Below are positions 48,951 through 57,214 of a stretch of DNA of 64,000 bases, piece by piece. The DNA comes from an uncultured Amylibacter sp. (GTDB lineage: Bacteria; Pseudomonadota; Alphaproteobacteria; Rhodobacterales; Rhodobacteraceae). Below the pieces are notes generated by a model that was not told the origin of the DNA, ran no database searches, and saw nothing but the letters and a program-made list of their open reading frames with translations. The position numbers and the translations under genes are program-made. Position 1 is the stretch's first letter, and every line of letters starts with the position of its first letter. The stretch covers positions 310,001 to 374,000 of the forward strand of contig OY365738.1 in assembly GCA_959347345.1 (NCBI GenBank), written 5' to 3'.

Positions 48951-50438
48951 TTAATCGTTATTAAAACCCTCTATATCCTTAACGATTTTCTGCATATCAG
49001 GTTCGCGTACCCATTCATGGCGGTTGTCATAGCGTTCATGGATATAGGCTTCAATCTCGCGGAAATTAGGCGTTAGAAAGCTATATTCCAAAACATAGCC
49101 ACGATTGGGGTCGGAGGTTTGGTAAGAGTTCAATCGTGCCTTCACATTAGACGCAATACCGACTTTCCATTCGCCCTTATATTGCGTGTTGGAAATGATA
49201 TAAACATATTTTTGCGGGCGTGTATCCGCACCCAAATCGCCTCGTTTTGGCGGGCTGGTTTTGAACGCAACCAAATCTTCTTCAAACAACGACCCTTCCC
49301 ATTCCACCTGCTCTTTCATGCGGTCTTGCACCAAATCAAAGGCTTTTCTGGATACATCCACGCCAACCCATCGGCGTTTTAATCGCTCTGCCGCGATGCA
49401 AGTTGTGGCACACCCGCAAAACGGGTCTAAAACAATTCCATCTGCGGGGCTTGACGCGGTGATAATCCGTTCCAACAAAGCCAGTGGTTTTTGCGTAGGA
49501 TAACCCGTGCGTTCTTTTGCATGCGAAGATAACGGGTTAATATCCGCCCAAAGCGATTGCGCGGGAATACCGGGCAAATCATTCAAATAAGATTTGAATC
49601 GTGGTGTGCCATTTGCTGAAAAGAAAATATAATCGTTATCATAAAGTAAATCCAGTTTTTGTGCGGTGGTTAAATCATTTGGGCTTTTATCGCCCAATAA
49701 TTGTTTAACAGTCCGCTTTGGAACAGACCAGCTTCGCCCGCTATCGCTAGGGTGATAATCACGCCAGCGTGGGTCTTTTTTATTCACCCCTGAACCCGTT
49801 AAGTCGCGGCTTGTGTATTTGCCCCGTTTATCCTCGTTAATAAAGAAATTATCAATATAGGATTGCTCATAAGGCGTATAAACTGTATCAAAATAGTAAG
49901 CATCAGATTTCGTATAAAAGAAAATAATATCAGTTATTCGTCCAAATCGTCTTGGGTCATTATGGGCAGAGGTACGTTTCCAAGTAATTTCATTACGATA
50001 ATTTTTTTCATCAAAGATACAATCCAAAAGTAATTTTAAATAATGCGACATAATCGGGTCGCAATGCAAATAAATTGAACCCGTATTTTTTAATATCCTA
50101 TGGCATTCCAACAGGCGAATTGCCATATAAGCAAGGTAGCAGAAATTGTAAGAGCTACGTCCCTCTATCGTTTTCACGGTTGATAGAAGGTCGTGAATAA
50201 AGTAGTTATCTTCTTTAATATCCAGTAGCCATTCGTCTTTGACATCCTCTTCGCGGAATATATCTGAAAAAGACGCACCTTCTGCACTACTGCCTATTGG
50301 TGCAGTAAATTTCTTTTTCGTATTAAAAGGCGGGTCAAGATAAATCAAATCCACGCAATCGGAGTCTATCCCTTTCAGAATCTCCAAATTATCGTGGCAA
50401 AAGATAGTGCGGTTTTTGATTGACCCGTTATTTAGCAA
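48951..50438 (-). CDS. DNA N6-adenine/N4-cytosine methyltransferase fused to a GIY-YIG-like domain
   Basis: Beta-type DNA methyltransferase: the catalytic motif DPPF (residues 35-38 in LIYLDPPFNT) comes before the SAM-binding motif VLDPFCGCATTCIAAERLKRRWVGVD (about 332-357). The TRD-like region in between includes YPTQKPLALLERII. From about residue 411 there is a second domain (KYVYIISNTQYKGEWKVGIASNVKARL...EIEAYIHERY) matching the GIY-YIG/T5orf172 pattern. A fused nuclease-like domain on a methylase is uncommon. The start is TTG, placed by AGAGGTAAGCC. The AT-rich DNA and downstream HrgA-like gene indicate an acquired restriction-modification unit. The gene end (FNND-stop) is made by heptad repeats. 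Confidence 0.85.
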   Translation of the reverse strand: MLNNGSIKNRTIFCHDNLEILKGIDSDCVDLIYLDPPFNTKKKFTAPIGSSAEGASFSDIFREEDVKDEWLLDIKEDNYFIHDLLSTVKTIEGRSSYNFCYLAYMAIRLLECHRILKNTGSIYLHCDPIMSHYLKLLLDCIFDEKNYRNEITWKRTSAHNDPRRFGRITDIIFFYTKSDAYYFDTVYTPYEQSYIDNFFINEDKRGKYTSRDLTGSGVNKKDPRWRDYHPSDSGRSWSVPKRTVKQLLGDKSPNDLTTAQKLDLLYDNDYIFFSANGTPRFKSYLNDLPGIPAQSLWADINPLSSHAKERTGYPTQKPLALLERIITASSPADGIVLDPFCGCATTCIAAERLKRRWVGVDVSRKAFDLVQDRMKEQVEWEGSLFEEDLVAFKTSPPKRGDLGADTRPQKYVYIISNTQYKGEWKVGIASNVKARLNSYQTSDPNRGYVLEYSFLTPNFREIEAYIHERYDNRHEWVREPDMQKIVKDIEGFNND

Positions 50439-50578
50439 GGCTTACCTCTTTGTTTGAACCCGTGATAGCAAATATAGTAACAGGTGTAAAGGTTAATAAG
50501 AGGTTTATTATGTCGTAAAAACTACGCACCCACGCGTGGGCTTGCCAAATCCCCCAAAACCCTTTACCAACCACCCCC

Positions 50579-51718
50579 ATGACAACCGCACCGAAAAACA
50601 CTCACTTCACCCTGCAAACAACCGACCACACGGCACGGCTCGGCGCGTTCCACACACCCAGAGGCACGATAAAAACCCCCGCCTTCATGCCCGTCGGCAC
50701 AGCCGCCACGGTAAAGGCTATGCTGCCCGAATCCGTACGCGGATTAGGCGCGGACATCGTCCTCGGCAACACCTACCATTTGATGCTGCGCCCAACGGCA
50801 TCGCGAATAGCCGCGCTGGGCGGCCTCCACACATTCATGAACTGGCCCCACCCCATCCTAACGGATTCGGGCGGTTTCCAAGTCATGAGCCTGTCCAAAC
50901 TGCGCAAAATAGACGAAACAGGCGTGAAATTCAAAAGCCATATTGACGGTTCAGCACATCATTTAACCCCCGAATCCTCGATAGACATCCAAAAGCAATT
51001 GAACTCCGACATAGTCATGTGCTTTGATGAATGCACCCCTTTCCCCGCCGATTCTGGTACGGCGCGCGCCAGTATGGAACGTTCCATGCGCTGGGCAGAG
51101 CGGAGCGCAACGGCATTCGGCACACGCCCCGACCACGCTTTATTCGGCATCCAGCAGGGCAGTGTTTTCCCCGATTTACGCGAGCAATCGGCGGTCGCAT
51201 TACGCGACATCGGCTTTGACGGCTACGCCATCGGCGGGCTGGCAGTGGGCGAGGGGCAGGGGGCTATGTTTGGCGTTCTGGACTACGCGCCAGCCCAGCT
51301 GCCCGCCGATAAACCCCGTTATTTAATGGGCGTGGGTAAGCCTGATGACATAGTCGGTGCGGTGATGCGCGGTGTGGATATGTTTGATTGCGTATTGCCC
51401 AGCAGGTCTGGTCGTAACGGGCAGGCTATCACGCGGTTCGGCGCGGTTAATCTGCGCAATCAACGCCACCGAGACGACCCGCGTCCGTTGGATGCGGAAT
51501 GTGCATGTCCCGCTTGTTCGCAGTATAGCCGAGCCTATCTGCATCATGTGGTAAAGGCGAATGAAATCATCGCGTCTATGCTGTTGACTTGGCATAATTT
51601 GCATTATTATCAATCGCTTATGGCGCAAATACGAAGTGCTATTGGCGCGGGGGGAATGGCGGATTTTGTGGTGGCATTTGATGAAACGCGGCGAATTGGC
51701 GATTATGACCCGATTTAG
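50579..51718 (+). CDS. tgt: Queuine tRNA-ribosyltransferase (tRNA-guanine transglycosylase)
   Basis: Exchanges the wobble guanine in tRNAs with GUN anticodons for preQ1, the entry to queuosine. 379 residues. Key blocks: [47 protein letters not shown], and [16 protein letters not shown] with nucleophile Asp270. The zinc site is [22 protein letters not shown]. The product links to GluQ (29.8 kb), which modifies queuosine in tRNA-Asp. Ndk follows 73 bases later. Confidence 0.97.
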   Translation: MTTAPKNTHFTLQTTDHTARLGAFHTPRGTIKTPAFMPVGTAATVKAMLPESVRGLGADIVLGNTYHLMLRPTASRIAALGGLHTFMNWPHPILTDSGGFQVMSLSKLRKIDETGVKFKSHIDGSAHHLTPESSIDIQKQLNSDIVMCFDECTPFPADSGTARASMERSMRWAERSATAFGTRPDHALFGIQQGSVFPDLREQSAVALRDIGFDGYAIGGLAVGEGQGAMFGVLDYAPAQLPADKPRYLMGVGKPDDIVGAVMRGVDMFDCVLPSRSGRNGQAITRFGAVNLRNQRHRDDPRPLDAECACPACSQYSRAYLHHVVKANEIIASMLLTWHNLHYYQSLMAQIRSAIGAGGMADFVVAFDETRRIGDYDPI

Positions 51719-51791
51719 GTTTAGGGGGGTTGCCTTCTGGTGTGGGATAAGGTAAATGGCGGGCTTATTTATCTTTTAAAAGGAGCTTACA

Positions 51792-52214
51792 ATGGCGATT
51801 CAACGCACATTTTCTATCATTAAACCCGATGCGACCAAGCGCAATCTTGTCGGAGCAATCACTGCAAAGCTGGAGGCGGGTGGCCTTCGTGTCATCGCGC
51901 AAAAGCGGATTCAATTAACTCTGGCGCAGGCGCAGGCGTTTTATGCCGTGCATGCCGAACGACCATTTTATGGCGAATTGTGCGAGTTCATGTGTTCCGA
52001 GCCTATCGTTGTGCAGGTTTTGGAAGGTGAAAACGCTATTTTGCGCAATCGGGAGCTGATGGGCGCGACCAATCCTGCTGAGGCGGACGCGGGGACTATC
52101 CGTAAGGAATTCGCGATTTCACTGGGTGAAAATTCGGTGCATGGGTCGGATGCGGCGGAAACAGCGGCGGAAGAAATTGCGTATTTCTTTTCTGGGCTGG
52201 AATTGGTGGGGTAG
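51792..52214 (+). CDS. ndk: Nucleoside-diphosphate kinase
   Basis: Balances nucleoside triphosphate pools through a phospho-His intermediate. 140 residues, the usual length. Family marks: [29 protein letters not shown] and the active site His117 in SVHGSDA. An AAAAGGAGCTTACA site gives a strong start. A bidirectional terminator follows 28 bases after the stop and is shared with an oppositely transcribed small RNA. Confidence 0.97.
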   Translation: MAIQRTFSIIKPDATKRNLVGAITAKLEAGGLRVIAQKRIQLTLAQAQAFYAVHAERPFYGELCEFMCSEPIVVQVLEGENAILRNRELMGATNPAEADAGTIRKEFAISLGENSVHGSDAAETAAEEIAYFFSGLELVG

Positions 52215-52231
52215 GGGGATTTACCCGTGCT

Positions 52232-52324
52232 GAAAAAAGAAAACACCGCCTAGGCGGTGTTTTTTTTGCATAGGCTGGGTACCCGTCCGCCCAAAGGGCA
52301 ACTGCCAGCAATCCCAGCCTGCTG
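52232..52324 (-). ncRNA. Putative structured small RNA, copy 1
   Basis: Predicted from sequence only. On the minus strand TTGACA (52359-52354), 17 bases, TATTAT (52336-52331) form a near-consensus promoter. The predicted RNA starts near 52324, folds with an 8-bp outer stem AGGCTGGG/CCCAGCCT around GGCAGTTGCCC-TTT-GGGCGGACGG, and ends in a terminator hairpin (CACCGCC/GGCGGTG) followed by TTTTCTTTTTT. The core (52277-52306) is repeated almost exactly 162 bp away in copy 2. The two copies lie between ndk and an Abi-type HEPN gene. No known RNA family was recognised. Confidence 0.65.
52241..52268. terminator. Bidirectional Rho-independent terminator
   Basis: The palindrome ACACCGCC-TA-GGCGGTGT has eight T on the plus side (after ndk) and a broken T run on the minus side (end of small RNA copy 1). 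Confidence 0.9.
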
Positions 52325-52330
52325 ATACTG

Positions 52331-52359
52331 ATAATAATGTTTTGTGGGGGTCGTGTCAA
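52331..52359 (-). promoter_or_regulatory. Promoter of small RNA copy 1
   Basis: TTGACA, 17-base spacer rich in C after the -35 box, TATTAT. The spacer begins CGACCCCC; copy 2 begins ACCCCC. The arrangement is repeated as part of a tandem duplication. Confidence 0.7.
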
Positions 52360-52392
52360 GGAGAAAACGCACAAAAAGCAACAAAAATGCTA

Positions 52393-52488
52393 AAAATAAA
52401 AAAGACACCGCCGAAGCGATGTCTTTTCTCTACAAGCCGGGTATCCGTCCGCCCGAAGGGCAACTGCCGATATTATCCTAGCTTTACG
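52393..52488 (-). ncRNA. Putative structured small RNA, copy 2
   Basis: Second unit of the tandem. Promoter TTGACA (52523-52518), 17 bases, TAATTT (52500-52495). The outer stem is AAGCTAGG/CCCGGCTT; compared with copy 1 one pair changed from G-C to A-T on both sides and one became G-T, which supports the fold, while one pair is lost. The core (52439-52468) differs at only two positions. The terminator is GACATCGC-TTCG-GCGGTGTC, a C(UUCG)G tetraloop only when read on the minus strand, followed by TTTTTTATTTTT. This supports minus-strand transcription, away from the Abi gene. Confidence 0.68.
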
Positions 52489-52494
52489 TTGTTC

Positions 52495-52523
52495 AAATTA
52501 ATGATTTACGCGGGGGTTGTCAA
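52495..52523 (-). promoter_or_regulatory. Promoter of small RNA copy 2
   Basis: TTGACA-N17-TAATTT on the minus strand, homologous to the promoter of copy 1. The sequence further upstream (GAGAAAA..GCAC..AGCAACAAAA.TGCTAAAAATA) is also repeated between the two units, so the duplication covers about 165 bp each. Confidence 0.65.
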
Positions 52524-52631
52524 GAGAAAAATGCACAAAAGTGCAAAAAGAGCAACAAAAGTGCTAAAAATACTTTATTTGTTGCGAATTTATCGCTATA
52601 AATATGATATACGAAAATCGGTATAAGAAAA

Positions 52632-53372
52632 ATGACTATGAATGAAGCAGATATTGAAGCGATTATCGCTCTACTATCACCAGAACGGCTCGATTATATT
52701 AAAAACCGCACAGATTCTAAACCCTTAATTATAAAAATCCACCAAGAAACACTTTCTTTGAATGGCGCATTGATGAGCATCGTTGGGATGATAGAAATAG
52801 CACTGCGCAATACCGTTTATCAAAATCTAGACCAGCATTTTGCTGTTAAAAATTGGCTCTTTCATCCCCCTGCGCCGTTTGAATGGCGGGACTCTGAAAA
52901 ACGGCGACTTACAAAAGCATTGGAACATGCACGGGATGCAAAAATATCTAAAATAAAGCGCAAAAATCGGAGAAACATCATTCGTAATAAAATTTCCATC
53001 TCTGATGGCGATATGATTGCCCAATTAACTTTTGGTTTTTGGAAACGAATGTATGCACTAGAATACGAACATTATTTATGGCGACCTGCCCTAAGGCATG
53101 CCTTTCCAAATACAAGAATCACCCGTGCAAATATCGCAAAAAACCTTCAAACCATCTACCAAACAAGGAATCGCTTGGCGCACCATGAGCGCATCTTGCC
53201 CAAACAATTCTACCAAACCATCGCCGCAATCCAATTTATCATCCAAAACCTAAACCAGCCCGCACCAAATCCAACCAGCCCATTAGCTAAACTCCTATCA
53301 CGCGATATTAAAAAAATCACAAAACAGGCAGAAAACCTGCACACCATGATGAATCGTCCGACCAGTTCATAA
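52632..53372 (+). CDS. Abi-family protein with HEPN RNase motif (Abi_2 type)
   Basis: 246 residues resembling the AbiD/AbiF (Abi_2) family of abortive-infection proteins. Typical parts: IVGMIEIALRNTVYQNLDQHF near residue 50, a central FGFWKRMY block, and QTRNRLAHHERILPKQ near 175-190, whose RNxxxH (R178-N-R-L-A-H) is the catalytic signature of HEPN RNases. Such proteins cut RNA and halt growth on phage infection. The gene is AT-rich relative to ndk and mttB, suggesting acquisition. It is transcribed away from two tandem small-RNA units immediately upstream (first RNA promoter about 110 bp from the ATG). A possible own promoter is TTGCGA...TGATAT around 52582-52610. Target and trigger are unknown. 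Confidence 0.75.
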   Translation: MTMNEADIEAIIALLSPERLDYIKNRTDSKPLIIKIHQETLSLNGALMSIVGMIEIALRNTVYQNLDQHFAVKNWLFHPPAPFEWRDSEKRRLTKALEHARDAKISKIKRKNRRNIIRNKISISDGDMIAQLTFGFWKRMYALEYEHYLWRPALRHAFPNTRITRANIAKNLQTIYQTRNRLAHHERILPKQFYQTIAAIQFIIQNLNQPAPNPTSPLAKLLSRDIKKITKQAENLHTMMNRPTSS

Positions 53373-53480
53373 CACCCCCCACATGTCGCATACGATTGAA
53401 CCATGACGGATTCGCCTTGCCAGCGTACCGCCCGCTATGCTAACCTATCGTTATCACCTACCAAAAAGGACACCCCCACT

Positions 53481-55028
53481 ATGACACAATCCACCCCATC
53501 ACGCCGTCGCAGCGCGACAGGAGGCGGCGCCGCCCGCCGAGCCGAACGCACCGCCGTCGTCATTGAAACCGCTAAATACATCGAACGCAATATCCCCAAT
53601 TTCGAAATCCTCGATGAAACCGCCCTTAAAATCATTGAAACCAACGCGGAAAAAATCCTTGAAGAAATTGGCGTTAATTTCCCCGATAACCCGACCGCTA
53701 TGAAACTATGGCAGGAGGCGGGCGCGTCCATAGATGGCGACAGAGTCCGTATTCCCCGCGGTCTGGCGCGTAAATTGATAAAAACCGCACCGTCTCAATT
53801 CACGCAACACGCCCGTAATCCTGAGAAAAACGTGGTCATAGGCGGTAACAATCTGGTTTTCGCCCCGGTTTATGGTCCTCCGTTTTTCCGTGATTACAAA
53901 GACGGGCGCAGATACGCGACTATCGGTGATTTTCAAAAGATGGTAAAGCTGATTTATATGTCAAAATACCTGCATCATTCGGGCGGTACGGTGTGCGAAC
54001 CTACCGATATAGCCGTTAATAAACGCCATTTTGATATGCTTTATGCGCATATGAAATACTCGGATAAGCCGTTTATGGGCTCTGTCACCGCGCCTGAGCG
54101 GGCAACCGATAGTGTGGAGATGTGCAAAATCCTGTTTGGCGCGAATTTCGTGCGCGATAATACGGTGATGACTTCGCTGATTAACATAAACTCGCCGATG
54201 GTGTTTGATGATATTATGATGGGCGCGATGGAGGTTTATGCGAAAAACAACCAAGCATGTATCATATCCCCGTTCATAGTCGGCGGGGCGATGGCGCCCG
54301 TGTCCGTGGCGGGGACTCTGACGCAGGTATTGGCGGAGGCTCTGGCGGGGGTTGCCTATAATCAGCTCGTCCGCGCGGGTGCGCCAGTGATTATGGGCGC
54401 GTTTGTGACCTCGATTGATATGAACAGTGGTGCGCCGACCTTTGGCACACCAGAGGCGAGCAAGATTTTATACGGAGCAGGGCAGTTGGCGCGGCGATTG
54501 GGTCTGCCGTTTCGGTCTGGTGGCGGGCTGTGCGGGTCTAAATTGCCTGACGCACAGGCGGCTTATGAGAGCGCGAATACTCTGAACGCAACCCTGCTGG
54601 GTGGGGTGAATTTCTGCCTGCATTCGGCGGGTTGGTTGGAGGGCGGGCTGGTGTCTAGCCCTGAAAAACTGGTTATGGACGCGGATCAGTTGGGCGCGTT
54701 GCATTCCTTGGCAAGCGGGGTGGATGTGTCGGAAGACGCGCAGGCTCTGGATGCGATAGAGGAGGTTGGTCCGGGCGGGCATTATCTGGGCTGTGCGCAT
54801 ACTCAACGGAATTTCCAATCGGCGTTTTGGCGGTCTAATGTGCTGGATTATCGCCCCTATGAGACTTGGGCAGAGGATGGTGAAAAGGATTGTTTTGCCT
54901 TCGCGCATGAGCGGGTGGAAAAGCTGTTATCGGATTATCAGCAACCGCCGCTAGACCCCGCGATTGATGAGGCGTTGTTGGCGTATATTGCGAAGCGTAA
55001 GGCGAGTGAGAAGGATAGCTTTGGGTAA
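53481..55028 (+). CDS. MttB-family corrinoid-dependent methyltransferase (non-pyrrolysine)
   Basis: Family of trimethylamine/glycine-betaine:corrinoid methyltransferases. ATG 53481 was chosen for the AAAAAGGACACCCCCACT site; the frame opens 78 bases earlier. 515 residues form the TIM barrel with the family phrases LEEIGVNFPDNPTAMKLWQEAG, GGNNLVFAPVYGPPFFRDY, GTVCEPTDIAVNKRHFDM and CGSKLPDAQAAYESANTL. There is no in-frame amber codon, so it is a member without pyrrolysine, which in characterised cases act on glycine betaine or other quaternary amines. No corrinoid protein gene is adjacent. Choline sulfatase at 26.9 kb could feed the same pool. Confidence 0.88.
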   Translation: MTQSTPSRRRSATGGGAARRAERTAVVIETAKYIERNIPNFEILDETALKIIETNAEKILEEIGVNFPDNPTAMKLWQEAGASIDGDRVRIPRGLARKLIKTAPSQFTQHARNPEKNVVIGGNNLVFAPVYGPPFFRDYKDGRRYATIGDFQKMVKLIYMSKYLHHSGGTVCEPTDIAVNKRHFDMLYAHMKYSDKPFMGSVTAPERATDSVEMCKILFGANFVRDNTVMTSLININSPMVFDDIMMGAMEVYAKNNQACIISPFIVGGAMAPVSVAGTLTQVLAEALAGVAYNQLVRAGAPVIMGAFVTSIDMNSGAPTFGTPEASKILYGAGQLARRLGLPFRSGGGLCGSKLPDAQAAYESANTLNATLLGGVNFCLHSAGWLEGGLVSSPEKLVMDADQLGALHSLASGVDVSEDAQALDAIEEVGPGGHYLGCAHTQRNFQSAFWRSNVLDYRPYETWAEDGEKDCFAFAHERVEKLLSDYQQPPLDPAIDEALLAYIAKRKASEKDSFG

Positions 55029-55502
55029 TAGTTATTAGTTGTTAGTTATTAGTTGTTAGTGGTTTTAGCCCTTGCGGGTCTTCGTCATCGCGACATAGGG
55101 CAGTTGAACCTGCCCGCAAATTAAAACAATGAGTGCCGACCAACGTGGTCTTTTGTGCGTAGCCCTGCTCTGTGAGCAGGGCATGCCAAAAGCCCTTTGG
55201 TTACAAGATGATAAGATTATCATAAATTTATTATCTGGAATAACAAGACGTTAGATTGGATGATTTGCAAAGAATACTTGGGAATTGGTGATAGGTTTGC
55301 TCTAAATTTATTTAGACTATATACAAGACGCTAAGCCAAACCCCAGCCAAAAAAATCCCGCCCGCACTCCGCAGGAGGGGTGGGCGGGTGGGCGACATTT
55401 CGAAGAAATGGCGCAACAAAAAACCTCTATCCCCAACTCCTAATAACAAGCCCACAATTTTTAATAACCAATAACTAATAACTAACAACTAATAACTAAC
55501 AA
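55029..55502. repeat. Heptads and element A copy (A6)
   Basis: No gene. 55027-55062 TTAGTTG heptads at the end of the MttB-family gene; 55066-55115 a degenerate element D ending in GGGCAG-TTGAAC-CTGCCC; 55138-55400 element A (A6) with inner hairpin CCCTGCTC-TGT-GAGCAGGG; 55465-55506 heptads (AACTAAT, AACAACT) reaching the stop codon of the DUF6477-like gene. Confidence 0.88.
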
Positions 55503-55880
55503 CTAATCAACCAGTCTCAAATGGCACTCCCCTTGTCGCTTATCGGTGACGGAATCCTCCGTATTAGAGACCTCCTCCTCAAAATTCATCTCCGCCAATA
55601 ACGCCGTTAAAACAAACACATGGCGGGGGATTTTATACGACCCATGCCCGCTTATCCGTGCCTCTTCCAATCGCTCTTCATACTCGCGCAAGGCGGAAAC
55701 AGCCCGCCCATCGGCAGGCAACCCACCTCCACCACCGCGGGATAATATCTTACCCAAATCCCGCTTGCGATTGTAAAAACCCAGCCCAATCTGCGCGGCA
55801 TGAACCATTAACTTTGGGCGATATATTCGGGGGGTCAATCTATCTGACACTTTCATCTCCTTAAAAAAACATACCCCCAA
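55503..55880 (-). CDS. DUF6477-like small protein
   Basis: 125 residues, no known function. The pattern RPKLMVHAAQIGLGFYNRKRDLGKIL, EYEERLEEARISGHGSYKIPRHVFVLTALLAEM matches the DUF6477 proteins that in alphaproteobacteria sit beside DUF6456 genes, which is also the case here (divergent, 168 bases apart). The start could be the first ATG or the later Met in KEMKVSDRL. Likely a cytoplasmic helical protein. The last codons are encoded by the flanking heptads (LVD-stop). Confidence 0.72.
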   Translation of the reverse strand: MGVCFFKEMKVSDRLTPRIYRPKLMVHAAQIGLGFYNRKRDLGKILSRGGGGGLPADGRAVSALREYEERLEEARISGHGSYKIPRHVFVLTALLAEMNFEEEVSNTEDSVTDKRQGECHLRLVD

Positions 55881-56047
55881 TATCGCACCAAACCCCCGCC
55901 TGTTGCATAATTTTATGTTTTACAGAACGCCCCCCTATAAAAATCTTTACCTAAATCGTGAAAAATTAACCCATCGTAAAGATTAAGAAAGCCTTTAGGG
56001 GCATAATCCTAATTGTTACAAAACCATCGCTAGAAATGGGGGACATC

Positions 56048-57130
56048 ATGGTAGAAGCAGCGCAAAACCACACCGAAACACCGAATATCATTCCGTGCAG
56101 CCCGATAAAACTCTACCTTGCACACACGCTGGTTGGGCGGTCTTTGCGCAGCCTTGCGCAGGAGCAGGGCGTTCATCCGTCCACAGTCCTACGCCGAGTC
56201 CAACGGATGGAAGAACGCCGTGATGACCCCCTTATCGACGCTTACTTGGATAAAATCGCGACAACCGATTTAATCAAAACCCTAAAGGAAATGGAAACTA
56301 TGACCCAAATCACCCCACTGAAAATGACCCCCGAAGAAATCCGCATTTTGCGCCGTTTGTGTGAAAGCCGAGTCTTCATGGCTATCGCCCCTGAATTGGA
56401 AAAGGGCGCGTTGCTGCGCCAAGAAACCAACGCTCCGCCGACGCGGATAAGCGTGATTGGCCGTGATATGGCGCAAACCTTTGCGATGCGCGATTGGGTG
56501 CGGTGTGCAAAGCCGCAAAAAGGCGCGGTGCATAGCTATTATATCACCGATGCGGGGCGCTCTGCCGTGCGCAGAGCCATTGCTATGAACGCCAAAATCG
56601 CGGGCGGTGATGAAACCAGCATTTATGCCGCCCAGCACCGCGATATGGAGGATAAGGATTTCATTGATGAGGACGGGGTGAAAATCCGCGCCCGCGTTAA
56701 TCTGCGGGAAAGCCCGCTGACTATGTTAGCCCGCAAAAAGGGCGTGAATGGGTCGCCGTTTTTATCGCGTGAATTGCTGGCGGCGGGCGAGCGATTGCGA
56801 GAGGACTTTGAACTCGCCCAGATGGGGCCGCGTATCACCCAGAATTGGGAGCGATTGATGAGCGGGCGGATAGCCGATGGCGGGTTTGAAAGCGGGGCAG
56901 GCGGGTGCAGCCTTGCCGCCGAGCGGTTGCGCCATGCTCTGTCCGCGTTGGGGGTGGGGCTGGGGGATATAGCCCTGCGGACGTGTTGCTATTTGGAAGG
57001 GTTGGAAAGCGCCGAGCGACATATGGGCTGGTCGGCTCGGTCGGGCAAGATTGTGTTGCGGATTGCGTTGCAGCAGTTGTTAAATCATTATGATAAGACG
57101 GATAATGGGGTGCCGCCGATGATAGGGTGA
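56048..57130 (+). CDS. DUF6456-domain protein with N-terminal helix-turn-helix
   Basis: 360 residues. ATG 56048 was preferred because GGGGGA lies six bases upstream; ATG 56036 is possible. Residues about 20-60 (YLAHTLVGRSLRSLAQEQGVHPSTVLRRVQRMEERR) look like a DNA-binding helix-turn-helix. The C-terminal 150 residues hold the DUF6456 block (NLRESPLTMLARKKGVNGSPFLSRELLAAGERLREDFELAQMGPRITQNWE). Family members are thought to be DNA-binding regulators or replication-linked proteins of alphaproteobacteria; the role is not established. Paired with the divergent DUF6477-like gene. It ends in a run of TTAGCGA/TTAGTGA heptads. Confidence 0.8.
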   Translation: MVEAAQNHTETPNIIPCSPIKLYLAHTLVGRSLRSLAQEQGVHPSTVLRRVQRMEERRDDPLIDAYLDKIATTDLIKTLKEMETMTQITPLKMTPEEIRILRRLCESRVFMAIAPELEKGALLRQETNAPPTRISVIGRDMAQTFAMRDWVRCAKPQKGAVHSYYITDAGRSAVRRAIAMNAKIAGGDETSIYAAQHRDMEDKDFIDEDGVKIRARVNLRESPLTMLARKKGVNGSPFLSRELLAAGERLREDFELAQMGPRITQNWERLMSGRIADGGFESGAGGCSLAAERLRHALSALGVGLGDIALRTCCYLEGLESAERHMGWSARSGKIVLRIALQQLLNHYDKTDNGVPPMIG

Positions 57131-57214
57131 ATGATTAGCGATTAGCGATTAGTGATTAGTTATTAGTGATTCGCGATTCGCGATAAATGATTAACGATTA
57201 ACGATTAACATGCC
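57131..57214. repeat. Heptad array between convergent genes
   Basis: 57130-57208 TTAGCGA, TTAGTGA, TTCGCGA and TTAACGA units in series, filling the whole gap between the DUF6456 stop codon and the lipoprotein stop codon. Confidence 0.85.

Noticed and set aside
52225..53372. Type III toxin-antitoxin locus (ToxIN-like)
   Set aside because: The RNAs are on the strand opposite to the protein gene, have separate promoters, and the protein is HEPN-type, not ToxN-like.
53481..55028. Pyrrolysine-containing trimethylamine methyltransferase
   Set aside because: No in-frame TAG is present; the gene belongs to the non-pyrrolysine branch.
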